A DNA stretch of 64,000 bases. Source: an uncultured Muribaculaceae bacterium. GTDB lineage: Bacteria > Bacteroidota > Bacteroidia > Bacteroidales > Muribaculaceae. Under the pieces are notes generated by a model. The model was not told the DNA's origin and did no database searches. It saw only the letters and a program-made list of their open reading frames with translations. Within the stretch, counting starts at the first letter, position 1. Each line of letters opens with the position of its first letter. The DNA is taken from positions 1-64,000 of the forward strand of contig CAJTWH010000013.1 in NCBI GenBank assembly GCA_910579995.1, in the 5' to 3' direction. Positions 17,134 through 26,198 of the stretch are shown here, piece by piece. Both the position numbers and the translations under genes were made by a program.

Positions 17134-18309
17134 ATGGACTCGCCCATACCATTAGAAGAAGTACTGAAAGCTACCAACGTGAGCCGTCAGGCAGTGATAG
17201 GCTTGCCGGCCTCGCGCGGCATGCTTGACCATCGTTTTCCACTCACTCCCGAGGGAGCAGGCATGCTTGTGGCCAGAGGCTTCAGGGTAAAGATGGAGCG
17301 CGGCGCCGCAGAGCATATCCACTACAGCGACGACGCCTACGCCCGCTGCGGGGTTGAGATCACCGAGCGTGCCGAGACATTGGCTGCCGACATCATAGTA
17401 TATCTGCCCGCCCTCGACATCGCCGACGCACGCATGATAAAGCGAGGCTCGCTGCTGCTCACATTCATGCACGCCACCGAAGACGACGCCGATGTGCTGC
17501 GCACGCTGCTCAAACGCCATGTGATAGCCCTCGCCCTCGAGCTTCTCACCGACGACGCCGGACGCTATCCCTTTGCCGACATATTGCGCGAAATCGACGG
17601 TCGAGCCGCCATAGCCATAGCCTCATCCTTGCTCGCCGACGCCATCCACGGCAAAGGCATACTGCTTGGCGGAGTCGCCGGCGTCGTGCCCTGCGAGGTG
17701 ATGATAATAGGCGCCGACATGGCAGCTATCGCAGCGGCGCAGACCGCTATCGGCATGGGAGCAATCGTGAAGATTTTCGACAACAACGTATACCGCCTGC
17801 GCGACGCCCAACGCATGCTCGGCCCCGGCGCCACAGGCTCGTCGCTCCACCCGAGGGTATTCGAGAGCGCGCTGCGGAGCGCCGACATAGTCATCGCCAC
17901 CGACGCCGCCGGCCAGGCCGGAATCGTCGACGCGAGCCTCACCGGAGTGATGAAGCGCGGGGTTATATGCTTCGACCTAACCGGCAATCCCGGGTCGGCA
18001 TTTCCGTCGCTGCAGGTCATAGACCTCGACCTCGCCTCGCCCTCCGATACATCGTCGGGCCCGACGCGCCTCTGCTATGTCAATGCCGGCAATGCCGTGC
18101 CGCGAACGGTGGCTATGGCATTGGGCAACACTTTTGTGACCATGCTCGACGACATTCTCGTGTGCGACGGTGTGGCCAACGCGCTCAAAATCAACGCAGG
18201 CCTGCGCGCTGCCGCTTTCACATTCCTCGGCAAATGCGTCAACCGCCGTGTGGCCCGACTGTTGGGTATACGTGCGGTGGACATCAACCTTTTCCTGCAG
18301 TTTTCATGA
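17134..18309 (+). CDS. alanine dehydrogenase/transhydrogenase-like protein with altered nucleotide motif
   Basis: The fold is that of alanine dehydrogenase and the PntA subunit of transhydrogenase. The N-terminal substrate half shows RFPLTPEGAGMLVARGF and LTFMHAT. The central Rossmann unit reads EVMIIGADMAAIAAAQTA, where active enzymes have GAGVVG, so the glycine signature is degraded. A final region (RTVAMALGNTFVTML) follows. At 391 aa it is about 20 residues longer than typical Ald. I call it Ald-like and leave activity open. It overlaps the RNase HI gene by 4 nt (ATGA). Confidence 0.75.
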   Translation: MDSPIPLEEVLKATNVSRQAVIGLPASRGMLDHRFPLTPEGAGMLVARGFRVKMERGAAEHIHYSDDAYARCGVEITERAETLAADIIVYLPALDIADARMIKRGSLLLTFMHATEDDADVLRTLLKRHVIALALELLTDDAGRYPFADILREIDGRAAIAIASSLLADAIHGKGILLGGVAGVVPCEVMIIGADMAAIAAAQTAIGMGAIVKIFDNNVYRLRDAQRMLGPGATGSSLHPRVFESALRSADIVIATDAAGQAGIVDASLTGVMKRGVICFDLTGNPGSAFPSLQVIDLDLASPSDTSSGPTRLCYVNAGNAVPRTVAMALGNTFVTMLDDILVCDGVANALKINAGLRAAAFTFLGKCVNRRVARLLGIRAVDINLFLQFS

Positions 18310-19001
18310 GCACAAAACGCAAATTCTATGTAGTTTGGGTAGGTCGTGAGCCGGGTATCTACGACACATGGGCCGACGCTCAGGAGCAGATAAACGGCTT
18401 TCCCGGAGCCAAATACAAATCATACGACGATATCGACGAGGCCACGGCTGCCTACCGCGGCGACCCCCGCGAACAGCTTGGCCTCATGCGAGCGTTGCTC
18501 GAACGCAAACCCGACTTCAGCGCCAAGCCACCGGTCATTCCCGCCGAGGGCGGCGTGCGCGACTACACAGCCATCCCCGGCATACGGCTCGACGCAATCG
18601 CCGTAGACGGCGCATGCTCGGGCAATCCGGGCAAAATGGAATATCGCGCCGTGAGAGTGATCGACGGCGCCGAGGTTTTCCACATCGGCGACAAAACACT
18701 CCTGACCGGCACAAACAACATCGCCGAATACCTTGCCATGATACACCTCGCCGCCCTCCTTGCCATGGCCGGCGACTTCACCACACCCATCTACACCGAC
18801 TCGCGCAATACCCTCGCATGGCTTCGCAAGGGACACTCCAAAACCACCCTGGCACCCTCGCCCAAGACCGCCAAGACACTCGAACTCCTCGCGCGCGCCG
18901 ACGCTTGGCTGGCAGCCAACGGCCCTATCCGCAACCCCATCCTCAAATGGCCCACCGACCAATGGGGCGAAATCCCCGCCGACTTCGGCCGCAAAGGCTA
19001 A
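18306..19001 (+). CDS. rnhA: ribonuclease HI with N-terminal viroplasmin domain
   Basis: The enzyme cuts the RNA strand of RNA-DNA hybrids. The start MSTKRKFYVVWVGREPGIY gives a viroplasmin-type hybrid-binding domain (about residues 5-50). The RNase H fold follows from about residue 95, with catalytic acids in AVDGACSGNPG, TNNIAEYLAM and YTDSRNTLAW. The length is 231 aa. The start overlaps the previous stop by 4 nt. Confidence 0.92.
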   Translation: MSTKRKFYVVWVGREPGIYDTWADAQEQINGFPGAKYKSYDDIDEATAAYRGDPREQLGLMRALLERKPDFSAKPPVIPAEGGVRDYTAIPGIRLDAIAVDGACSGNPGKMEYRAVRVIDGAEVFHIGDKTLLTGTNNIAEYLAMIHLAALLAMAGDFTTPIYTDSRNTLAWLRKGHSKTTLAPSPKTAKTLELLARADAWLAANGPIRNPILKWPTDQWGEIPADFGRKG

Positions 19002-19016
19002 GCACGCCATATAAAA

Positions 19017-19051
19017 CGGCGGAGTTCCGATATCAGAACCCCGCCGCTTTT
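19017..19051 (+). terminator. terminator after rnhA
   Basis: CGGCGGAGTTC and GAACCCCGCCG form an 11-bp stem with one mismatch, followed by CTTTTATT. It sits between convergent genes. Confidence 0.75.
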
Positions 19052-19058
19052 ATTCGAT

Positions 19059-19673
19059 TTAAGAAAGGAGAAGTTTTAAGTCAAAATACATAATCCGACT
19101 TTTTAATGGTTCTTCTTTCGGAATATCAAATACTTCTCTTTCGCTTTCTTCTGTTTTATATAGAGGTTTAAATCTATTTTTCATATAAAAATGCAGAATA
19201 GATTCAGTATTATACGCGTCCACAAGAAGATAACGGCAAATACCCATCCCTTCCTCATCAATACACAAATCCTTAATAGTCTCAATCAACTGCGATCCAA
19301 CATTAAAACCTTTTCCTTGGTAGGCTTTATTAACACCGAGTCTTCCAATCAGCATGGCCGGATAACTGCGATGGTGCTTCTTATATGGAATCTTGCGTTG
19401 CAATGAGTTTCTTGACGAATTATCAAGCGTATAAGACTTTATTCCATCATAGGAGAAAGTGGCTACTGCTATAATTTCCTTGTCATTATCCTTGTTTATC
19501 CAGCAATATGCTCTGCACAAAAGCTCTTCTTGATATAAAAAGACTTGACATGCGAAAAAAGAATCTAATTCCTCATCCCCACAACAAAAGGGGTCACAAT
19601 ATTCTGCCACCTCTTTCGTATAAGGTCTGATTATAGACCTTTTGCTTAGCGAAAATTCACTCACGCCTGTCAC
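19059..19673 (-). CDS. GNAT acetyltransferase, probable toxin of a TA pair
   Basis: The protein has the GNAT fold with the acetyl-CoA loop RLGVNKAYQGKGFNVG (about residues 110-125). The C-terminal half shows SILHFYMKNRFKPL, typical of GNAT enzymes. It starts with GTG and overlaps the small upstream gene by 4 nt (GTGA), an antitoxin-toxin arrangement. Known GNAT toxins (TacT, AtaT) acetylate aminoacyl-tRNA; whether this one does is inferred. The gene is visibly more AT-rich than its neighbours (many AAA, ATA and TAT codons), suggesting horizontal acquisition. A chromosomal N-acetyltransferase unrelated to TA remains possible. Confidence 0.75.
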   Translation of the reverse strand: MTGVSEFSLSKRSIIRPYTKEVAEYCDPFCCGDEELDSFFACQVFLYQEELLCRAYCWINKDNDKEIIAVATFSYDGIKSYTLDNSSRNSLQRKIPYKKHHRSYPAMLIGRLGVNKAYQGKGFNVGSQLIETIKDLCIDEEGMGICRYLLVDAYNTESILHFYMKNRFKPLYKTEESEREVFDIPKEEPLKSRIMYFDLKLLLS

Positions 19674-19849
19674 TGCTTTTTCGGTGGGAAAACTGCTCGC
19701 TTACACTCCTCCCACATAGCTCGTATTTCTTTGCGTCTTTCATCAGAGAGTTTAGGAGTCGGAAGCTTACCATTGCGGTCGGCCTCCTCATTAAACCTCT
19801 CGGCATCTTCGCCCCATAGTATAGGCGTGGATTTAATTGTCATTGCCAT
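19670..19849 (-). CDS. small probable antitoxin upstream of GNAT gene
   Basis: The start MAMTIKSTPILWG at 19849 is chosen because GGAG sits about 8 nt upstream of it; the longer frame has no such site. The 59-aa product reads TIKSTPILWGEDAERFNEEA, then a charged helix DERRKEIRAMWEECKRA. I recall similar short proteins preceding toxins in Bacteroidota, but the family name is not certain. It overlaps the GNAT start by 4 nt, so synthesis is coupled. Confidence 0.65.
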   Translation of the reverse strand: MAMTIKSTPILWGEDAERFNEEADRNGKLPTPKLSDERRKEIRAMWEECKRAVFPPKKQ

Positions 19850-19993
19850 GATTTTTTCTCCTATGCTTATCAGTTTACAAAAGTACAACAATTTTTCGAC
19901 ATAATAAGATTTTAACACTATATATTTTCAATGGATTACGTTTGCCGTATAGCCTTTATACCGGCCTATACGGGTGTCTACTCATCCCTCTCT

Positions 19994-20058
19994 CCGGGCA
20001 CACCTCCGCGGAGCTGCGGTGTGCCCGGTTACTGAATTAACCGATGTCCTGCGGACAT
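19994..20058. repeat. solo copy of the 86-bp palindromic repeat family
   Basis: CCGGGCACACC (19994-20004) pairs with GGTGTGCCCGG (20018-20028), and ATGTCCTGCGGACAT (20044-20058) is a second palindrome. The same two-hairpin unit is in tandem at 47604-47892. Confidence 0.8.
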
Positions 20059-20105
20059 CTCCCCTGCGGCCTTAGATACTTTCCCTGCGGCAATGCTCAA
20101 ATAAA

Positions 20106-20137
20106 TTTGGCATTGCGCTCACTTATTCGTATCTTTG
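20106..20137 (+). promoter_or_regulatory. promoter of glgB
   Basis: TTTG (20106-20109), a 20-nt spacer and TATCTTTG (20130-20137) match the Bacteroidota promoter, 29 nt before the glgB start. Confidence 0.8.
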
Positions 20138-20166
20138 CGTCTACATAACTACTATTCACCGAAAGA

Positions 20167-22197
20167 ATGAAACTTTTGAATATCTTGAAAAACGATCAGT
20201 GGCTCGCTCCTTACGCTCCCGCTATCGAAGGTCGTCATGAGGATGCCCTGCGTAAACTCAAAGACTTGACTGCCGCCACGGGGTCGCTGAGCGACTTCGC
20301 CAACGCTCATAAATATTTCGGCCTCCACCGCCAGAAAGACGGCTCGTGGGTATTCCGCGAATGGGCTCCCAATGCCTCGGCAATCACCCTCATCGGCGAT
20401 TTCTCGGGTTGGAAAGCCCTGCCTGAATACCGTCTTCGCCGTGCCGGCGGAGGTCTGTCGGGCGTATGGGAGGGCACTTTCGCTGCCGACGCCATCGCCG
20501 ACGGTCAGCTCTATAAAATGCTCGTAGAGTGGCCCGGCGGAAGCGGCGAACGCATACCGGCCTACGCCACACGCGTACAGCAAGACCCCGACACACATAT
20601 CTTCTCGGCACAGGTGCATGCACCCAAGCGCGCCTTCGCATGGCACGACAAAGGCTTCGAGCCCGACACCGCTCCCCTGCTCATCTATGAGTGCCACATC
20701 GGCATGGCGCAGCAGACCGAGGGCGTCGGCACTTACGAGGAGTTCCGCAAGAATGTGCTTCCCCGCGTGGCCAAAGACGGCTATAATGCCATACAGATCA
20801 TGGCAATACAGGAGCACCCCTACTATGGCTCGTTCGGCTACCATGTGTCGAGCTTCTTCGCCGCCTCAAGCCGCTTCGGCACTCCCGAAGAACTTAAAAA
20901 ACTTATCGACGACGCCCACAAGCGCGGTATCGCCGTAATCATGGATATCGTCCACAGCCACGCCGTAAAGAACGAGAACGAAGGCCTCGGCCGCCTTGAC
21001 GGCACTGTTGACCTCTACTTCCACTCCGACGCCGGCAAGCGCGAGCACCCCGCGTGGGATTCACTATGCTTCGACTACGGCAAAGACGAGGTGATCCATT
21101 TCCTCCTCTCCAACTGCAAATACTGGCTTGAGGAATACCACTTTGACGGCTTCCGCTTCGACGGCGTGACGTCAATGCTCTATTACGACCACGGCCTCGG
21201 CAAAGCTTTCGGCAGCTATGCCGACTACTACGACGGCGGTCAGGACACCGACGCCATCGTCTACCTCACCCTTGCCAACCTGCTCATACATCAGGTGAAG
21301 CCCAAGGCAATAACCATTGCCGAGGAGATGAGCGGCATGCCCGGCCTCGCAATACCTTTCAAAGACGGCGGCATAGGCTTCGACTACCGCATGGCCATGG
21401 GTATTCCCGACTATTGGATCAAGACCCTCAAGGAGAAGAAAGACGAAGACTGGCACCCGACATCGATATTCTGGGAGCTCACCAACCGCCGCGCCGACGA
21501 GAAGACAATATCTTACGTCGAAAGCCACGACCAAGCCCTCGTAGGCGACAAGACGGTGATTTTCCGCCTCATTGACAGCAAGATGTACTGGCACATGATG
21601 GTTGGCGACACCGACGCCGACGTAGCCCGCGGCATGGCTCTCCACAAGATGATACGCCTCGTGACGCTCTCTACCATCAACGGCGGCTATCTCAACTTCA
21701 TGGGCAACGAATTCGGCCATCCCGAATGGATCGACTTCCCGCGCGAGGGCAACGGCTGGAGCTATAAATATGCACGCCGACAGTGGGATCTTGTCGACCG
21801 TCAGGACCTGCAATACCGCTTCCTCAACGCCTTCGACAACGCTATGGTCGAGCTCGTGTCGCACATCCACAACTTCCAGGCCAAGCCCATCCAGAAACTC
21901 TGGGAGAAAGACGACGACCAGATACTCGCCTTCATGCGAGGCGAATACGTATTCGTATTCAACTTCAACCCCTTCAAGAGCTTCAACGACTACGGTATCC
22001 TTGCCCCTGCCGGCTCGTATACCACCGTCCTGTCGAGCGATAATCCCGACTTCGGCGGCTTCGGCAATGTAGACGAGAGCGTGACTCACTTCACCGTGCC
22101 CGACCCGCTCTACGAACCCGCCGGCCTCGGACGCCTCATGCTATATCTGCCGGCCCGCACGGCAATCGTGCTCCGCAAGCGCCGCACCCGCAAGTAA
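20167..22197 (+). CDS. glgB: 1,4-alpha-glucan (glycogen) branching enzyme
   Basis: This GH13 enzyme makes alpha-1,6 branches in glycogen. A CBM48-like N-terminal domain (VFREWAPNASAITLIGDFSGW) is followed by the (beta/alpha)8 barrel. Asp332 (FRFDGVTSM) is the nucleophile, Glu386 (AEEMSG) the acid/base, and His454-Asp455 (VESHDQALVGD) bind the substrate. A C-terminal beta domain follows. With 676 aa and the AEEMSGMPG motif it resembles the eukaryotic-type branching enzymes rather than E. coli GlgB. No glycogen synthase is in the window. Confidence 0.94.
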   Translation: MKLLNILKNDQWLAPYAPAIEGRHEDALRKLKDLTAATGSLSDFANAHKYFGLHRQKDGSWVFREWAPNASAITLIGDFSGWKALPEYRLRRAGGGLSGVWEGTFAADAIADGQLYKMLVEWPGGSGERIPAYATRVQQDPDTHIFSAQVHAPKRAFAWHDKGFEPDTAPLLIYECHIGMAQQTEGVGTYEEFRKNVLPRVAKDGYNAIQIMAIQEHPYYGSFGYHVSSFFAASSRFGTPEELKKLIDDAHKRGIAVIMDIVHSHAVKNENEGLGRLDGTVDLYFHSDAGKREHPAWDSLCFDYGKDEVIHFLLSNCKYWLEEYHFDGFRFDGVTSMLYYDHGLGKAFGSYADYYDGGQDTDAIVYLTLANLLIHQVKPKAITIAEEMSGMPGLAIPFKDGGIGFDYRMAMGIPDYWIKTLKEKKDEDWHPTSIFWELTNRRADEKTISYVESHDQALVGDKTVIFRLIDSKMYWHMMVGDTDADVARGMALHKMIRLVTLSTINGGYLNFMGNEFGHPEWIDFPREGNGWSYKYARRQWDLVDRQDLQYRFLNAFDNAMVELVSHIHNFQAKPIQKLWEKDDDQILAFMRGEYVFVFNFNPFKSFNDYGILAPAGSYTTVLSSDNPDFGGFGNVDESVTHFTVPDPLYEPAGLGRLMLYLPARTAIVLRKRRTRK

Positions 22198-22205
22198 ATC
22201 TATCA

Positions 22206-22237
22206 GATGGCATTGGATCAGCAGATTCAATGCCATC
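22206..22237 (+). terminator. hairpin after glgB
   Basis: GATGGCATTG and CAATGCCATC form a perfect 10-bp stem nine bases after the glgB stop. Only a short A/T stretch follows, so termination may be partial. Confidence 0.55.
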
Positions 22238-22296
22238 ACTAAAACATTCCGGGGCGTAAGGGTGTTTGTATTTAAGCATTGTTTCAATCGATCGAC

Positions 22297-22722
22297 ATGA
22301 AAAAGATATTAATCATACTTGCACTCCTGCCTCTGATTATGATAAGCTGCGGCAAACATGCGGGCATACCCAAGGGCTACGACGCCGAGGAATGCTCGCG
22401 TCTGTCGACGCTGATAGAGCGTCATGACTCCATCACCCAGCGCGACTACAGCTGCATGATAGCCCAGAACGAAGCCATTCTCCAATATCTCATCGACCGC
22501 ACCAAGCAGATAAGCGAGCTGCCCGACTCGTGCCGCTATCCGGCATGGCGCACCCTCACCGCCGAGCCCGAATATCTCGAGCGATTCGGATATATGTTTA
22601 CCATCGGGTCGGCTCTGTATCAAGCAGATATCAACGGCAAGCTGGATGACGACAACCGCGAGGCATACGCCTCTCTCGACGACTACAACACCAAGCTCGC
22701 CGACTATACCGACCGATTCTGA
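22297..22722 (+). CDS. small hypothetical lipoprotein
   Basis: The start MKKILIILALLPLIMISCGK gives a lipoprotein signal peptide with Cys18 as acylation site. The remaining 120 or so residues are acidic, helical and Tyr-rich (CSRLSTLIERHDSITQRDYS and DDYNTKLADYTDRF). I recognise no family. It abuts corA with no gap, so the two are probably co-expressed. Confidence 0.8.
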   Translation: MKKILIILALLPLIMISCGKHAGIPKGYDAEECSRLSTLIERHDSITQRDYSCMIAQNEAILQYLIDRTKQISELPDSCRYPAWRTLTAEPEYLERFGYMFTIGSALYQADINGKLDDDNREAYASLDDYNTKLADYTDRF

Positions 22723-23646
22723 ATGAGACAGTTCCTGCACTGCGACGGAGGCTACAAGGAATGTGAGCGATGGGAGAGCGGCTGCTGGGTTAATATGGAG
22801 TGCCCCGGCGAGGCAGATATCAACTTTCTTGTCGACGAACTCGGCGTGCCGCGTGCTTTCCTTGACGACCTCACCGATATCGACGAGCGTCCGCGTGTAG
22901 ACCAAGAGGGGATGTGGAAACTCACCATACTGCGCATACCCGTGCCACAGGACGACGACACCGCCCCCTACGCCACCGTGCCATTGGGCATATTCACAAG
23001 CGATATAGCGCTCGTTACGGTGTGTTTCTTCAAGACAGCGCTCATAAAGGATTTCATAGAGTATTCCGGGCGCAAACAGATGTCGGTGTCGCGGCCGGCC
23101 GACTTCATAATCCATATACTTTTCAGCTCCACATATTGGTTTCTCAACTACCTCAAGCGAATCAACGAGCTTGTGGCCGAAGCCGAGCATGCCCTTGAGC
23201 AGAGCGTGCAGAACCGCGACCTGATGAGCCTCATGCGGCTGCAGAAGTCGCTGGTGCTTTTCAACACCTCGCTGCGGGGCAATGAAGTGCTCCTTGAGAG
23301 GCTCTATCATTCCTTCGGCGATGATTTCGACCATGAGCTCCTCGAAGACCTTGAAATCGAGCTGAAACAGGCCGACAACACCGTCGCTGTCTACTCCGAC
23401 ATCCTGCAGAGCACCATGGACGCCTACAGCTCGATTATATCCAACAATGTCAATCAGATAATGAAGCGCATGACCGGTATCACCATCATATTGATGGTGC
23501 CTACCTTGGTGGCCAGTTTCTACGGCATGAACGTTGGCGGCCTCGCCTTCGCCGACCTGCCGCTGTCGTTCTATCTGGTGATATTCATTGCCGCGGTATT
23601 CACGGTGCTAACCTATCTGTGGCTGAGGCACATCCGCTGGTTCTGA
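22723..23646 (+). CDS. CorA-family magnesium/divalent cation transporter
   Basis: This is a pentameric inner-membrane channel-type transporter. A large cytosolic alpha/beta N-domain and long stalk helices (ELKQADNTVAVYSDILQSTM) lead to two C-terminal TM helices. The selectivity motif YGMN is at residues 267-270, then a periplasmic loop. The length of 307 aa is typical. Its last 39 nt overlap the 3' end of the convergent MATE gene. Confidence 0.93.
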   Translation: MRQFLHCDGGYKECERWESGCWVNMECPGEADINFLVDELGVPRAFLDDLTDIDERPRVDQEGMWKLTILRIPVPQDDDTAPYATVPLGIFTSDIALVTVCFFKTALIKDFIEYSGRKQMSVSRPADFIIHILFSSTYWFLNYLKRINELVAEAEHALEQSVQNRDLMSLMRLQKSLVLFNTSLRGNEVLLERLYHSFGDDFDHELLEDLEIELKQADNTVAVYSDILQSTMDAYSSIISNNVNQIMKRMTGITIILMVPTLVASFYGMNVGGLAFADLPLSFYLVIFIAAVFTVLTYLWLRHIRWF

Positions 23647-24972
23647 CACCTCGCGGCGCAAAACACGTCGCAGGGCCACAAACATCATCGCGTCGGTCAA
23701 CATCCAAGAAAGCGGATATATCATCAGCAACTGCCCGAAAGTGCCCGTGGCAGGGAAGAAGCCTACCCACAGCAAGCGTATCACACAGGTGCCAAAAATG
23801 GTGATCAGCGCAGGAGTCATCGAGTGACCCGTGCCGCGCATTGTCGCGCCCGCGAGCTCATAATACGAGGCCACAAATTGCCACGACAGCACCACAAGCA
23901 TACGCTCGGCGCCGAAAGCGAGTACGTCGGCGTCGTCGGTAAACGGCAGCATGAAAATCTCACGCGACCATGCAAGGCCTATATTAAGCAAGGCATTTAC
24001 AGACATGCAGACGATAAGGCTTATGCGGAAAACGCGCCGCACGCGCTCCATATTGCCCGCACCATAGTTCTGCCCTACAAAGGCCGTGGCGGTCTGAGTA
24101 AAAGCCGTCATCACGAAATAGCAATATATCTCGTATGTCAATGCAGCGGCACTGCCGGCGGCCGCGGCGGCGCCGAAGCTGTTGATGGCACTGAGAATGA
24201 AAATGTTTGATATGGAGAATACAGTAGCCTGCAACCCGGCAGGGAGACCTATGCGGCATATCTTTACAATCTCGCCCAAGCGGAAGCGCATATTCTCGGG
24301 CAGCAGACGCACCGCAGAGCGCTCGCGGCAAAGAATCACGATGATAATCAGCGCATTGATGATATTCGAAAGCACCGTACCCCAAGCCACGCCCTGCACT
24401 CCCATGCCCATGCCGGCCACGAAGAGGAAGTTGAAACCAACATTCGCGAAACCAGACACTACGAGGCTATAGAAAGGACGCCGCGTATCGCCTATGCTTC
24501 TGAGCACGGCCGCACCGAAGTTGTAGATGATCATGAAAGGCATACCCACGGCATATATACGCAGATAGGCCACGGCGTCGTCAAGAACCTCGGCGGGAGT
24601 GTCGAGCATGGCAAGGAGCGGAGCCGCGCATATCTGAGTGATTGAAATCATCAGCAGGCCGCATATCAGCGAGAGGAACATGGCGGCACCGGTGGCCACG
24701 CTCACTCCGCGGTTGTTGCGCTGACCAATATAATTGGCAATCACCACATTGGCACCGACCGACAGACCCATAAACATATTGATCATCAATCCTATCACCG
24801 GGCCGTTGCTGCCTACGGCGGCAAGAGCCCCCGGACCGGCAAAACGGCCTGCCACAACGATATCTACAGCATTGAACGACTGCTGCAGTATACCGCTGGC
24901 TATCAAGGGCAAGGCAAAAGCTATCATAGGCTTTACCAAAGGCCCGGAAGTCATTTCTATCTTATTGCTCAT
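23608..24972 (-). CDS. MATE-family multidrug exporter
   Basis: This is an inner-membrane cation/drug antiporter of 454 aa with 12 predicted TM helices in two related halves. Family features include LPLIASGILQQSFNAVDIVV in TM1 and GPVIGLMINMFMGLSVGANV in TM2. The second half starts near CRIGLPAGLQATVFSISNIF. The substrate is unknown. The C-terminal hydrophilic tail (RRVLRREVSEPADVPQPQIG) overlaps the convergent CorA gene by 39 nt. Confidence 0.93.
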   Translation of the reverse strand: MSNKIEMTSGPLVKPMIAFALPLIASGILQQSFNAVDIVVAGRFAGPGALAAVGSNGPVIGLMINMFMGLSVGANVVIANYIGQRNNRGVSVATGAAMFLSLICGLLMISITQICAAPLLAMLDTPAEVLDDAVAYLRIYAVGMPFMIIYNFGAAVLRSIGDTRRPFYSLVVSGFANVGFNFLFVAGMGMGVQGVAWGTVLSNIINALIIIVILCRERSAVRLLPENMRFRLGEIVKICRIGLPAGLQATVFSISNIFILSAINSFGAAAAAGSAAALTYEIYCYFVMTAFTQTATAFVGQNYGAGNMERVRRVFRISLIVCMSVNALLNIGLAWSREIFMLPFTDDADVLAFGAERMLVVLSWQFVASYYELAGATMRGTGHSMTPALITIFGTCVIRLLWVGFFPATGTFGQLLMIYPLSWMLTDAMMFVALRRVLRREVSEPADVPQPQIG

Positions 24973-25102
24973 TACTTTTTTTATCGTGGCCTGGCATTTG
25001 CCTGAAACGCTCGGGCTTCACCCGAGCCGTCGACGAAATGAGCCAATACCACAAACCCTAAGAATTTACCTATCAAAGCTCTTAACGCAAAAGAATGGCT
25101 GT

Positions 25103-26092
25103 TTATTGTGCTGCGCGCGAATTGATAAATGCCGCTGCGGCGGCCGGATAGCGGGTGCGCAGAAGTTGAGCGCCGGTGCTGTCGGCAACGATAAAGAATG
25201 GCTCTGAGGGTACGCCGAGGTGCTCTATACCGAAAGCTGCCACGCCGCCGGGCATACGGCCCACTGTCCAAGGCAAGGTGTCGGAGCGGCCTTTGAGAGT
25301 ATTGGCGAAGGGCTCCAGATCGAGTTCGAGTATCTTGAGCTGCTTTTTCTTTGCAAGCCGCGAGAGCGCCGGCACTACCGAATCAGTGCGGAAGTTATTG
25401 CCACGGTCAAAGACGAGAAGATTCAGTGGCGAATCCGCCGGGTCGAAAATGCGGACGCTGTCGTTTTTATTGGCGTAGCGGAAGGGGGCGATAGTATCGG
25501 TGGCCTGCTCGGATACGAGTCGCTGCAAGATAAAGTTGAAGCTCTCTGTGAGCGCCGACGGGCGTGCCTTGGGGTCGATAAGAGCCATCACCGAATCGGC
25601 CTCGGCAGCGTCGCCGGCATTATATTGCGTCACCAGCAGCAATGTAGACACCACATCGGCCGGGTGAGAGGATATATAATTGGCAACCACTTCATTGGCC
25701 TTTGATTTGGATGTCGTCAGTGCTTCTTGATTGTCGCGCAGAAAAGCCGACCAACGCTCGGTGACGTCATTGCCGCTAATGCGTGCGGCGAGCGGCTTGG
25801 CCTGATCGAGCTCGATGTCGAAAGTCTCGCCGTTTGAGGCATATATGCGCGCCAAGGGCCGGTAATCGTAATCCATAATCTCCACCAGAGTCGGCTGTTT
25901 GGATGAGCCGTAGAACTCGAATTCACCCTCGCGGGCAGCTGTGATCTGGGTCTGGTAAGCGCCGTCGGCATAATATCCGACCCGCAGATTGAGTGTAGGC
26001 TTGCCCTCGATGATACCATTGACGCGGAATTGCTCTGTATCAGTACACGACCAGAGCAGCAATACCGCAAGGAGAAATATCAGATTTTTCAT
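25103..26092 (-). CDS. DUF4369-like lipoprotein with thioredoxin-like domain lacking CXXC
   Basis: The signal peptide ends in LWSC, with Cys16 as lipid anchor. The N-terminal part (FRVNGIIEGKPTLNLRVGYY) is like DUF4369 domains found before thiol-disulfide oxidoreductases in Bacteroidota. The C-terminal half (SPLNLLVFDRGNNFRTDSVV, EPFFIVADSTGAQLL) has the pattern of a thioredoxin-like fold, yet no CXXC pair is present, so redox activity is unlikely. At 329 aa it is close to the usual size. A binding or scaffolding role is possible. Confidence 0.7.
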   Translation of the reverse strand: MKNLIFLLAVLLLWSCTDTEQFRVNGIIEGKPTLNLRVGYYADGAYQTQITAAREGEFEFYGSSKQPTLVEIMDYDYRPLARIYASNGETFDIELDQAKPLAARISGNDVTERWSAFLRDNQEALTTSKSKANEVVANYISSHPADVVSTLLLVTQYNAGDAAEADSVMALIDPKARPSALTESFNFILQRLVSEQATDTIAPFRYANKNDSVRIFDPADSPLNLLVFDRGNNFRTDSVVPALSRLAKKKQLKILELDLEPFANTLKGRSDTLPWTVGRMPGGVAAFGIEHLGVPSEPFFIVADSTGAQLLRTRYPAAAAAFINSRAAQ

Positions 26093-26101
26093 CAGAAATC
26101 T

Positions 26102-26160
26102 AAGTTTCGCAAACGAAACTTGTTTATTATGAGTTTAACAGGTTTAAGCGCTTTAAACCT
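26102..26160. repeat. two short hairpins, first shared with 45.7 kb
   Basis: AAGTTTCG-CAAA-CGAAACTT (26102-26121) followed by GTTTATT occurs again at 45702 with an almost identical stem and the same flank. A second stem, AGGTTTAA and TTAAACCT, lies at 26140-26160. No gene is present in this gap. Confidence 0.6.
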
Positions 26161-26198
26161 CAAGTTTTCAAGCTGCAACGCAACTTCCGGAACTTGAT

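Noticed and set aside
17967..18305. N-terminal extension of RNase HI to 344 aa
   Set aside because: The extension lies in another frame of the Ald-like gene; the ATGA overlap at 18306 and the viroplasmin N-terminus mark the true start.
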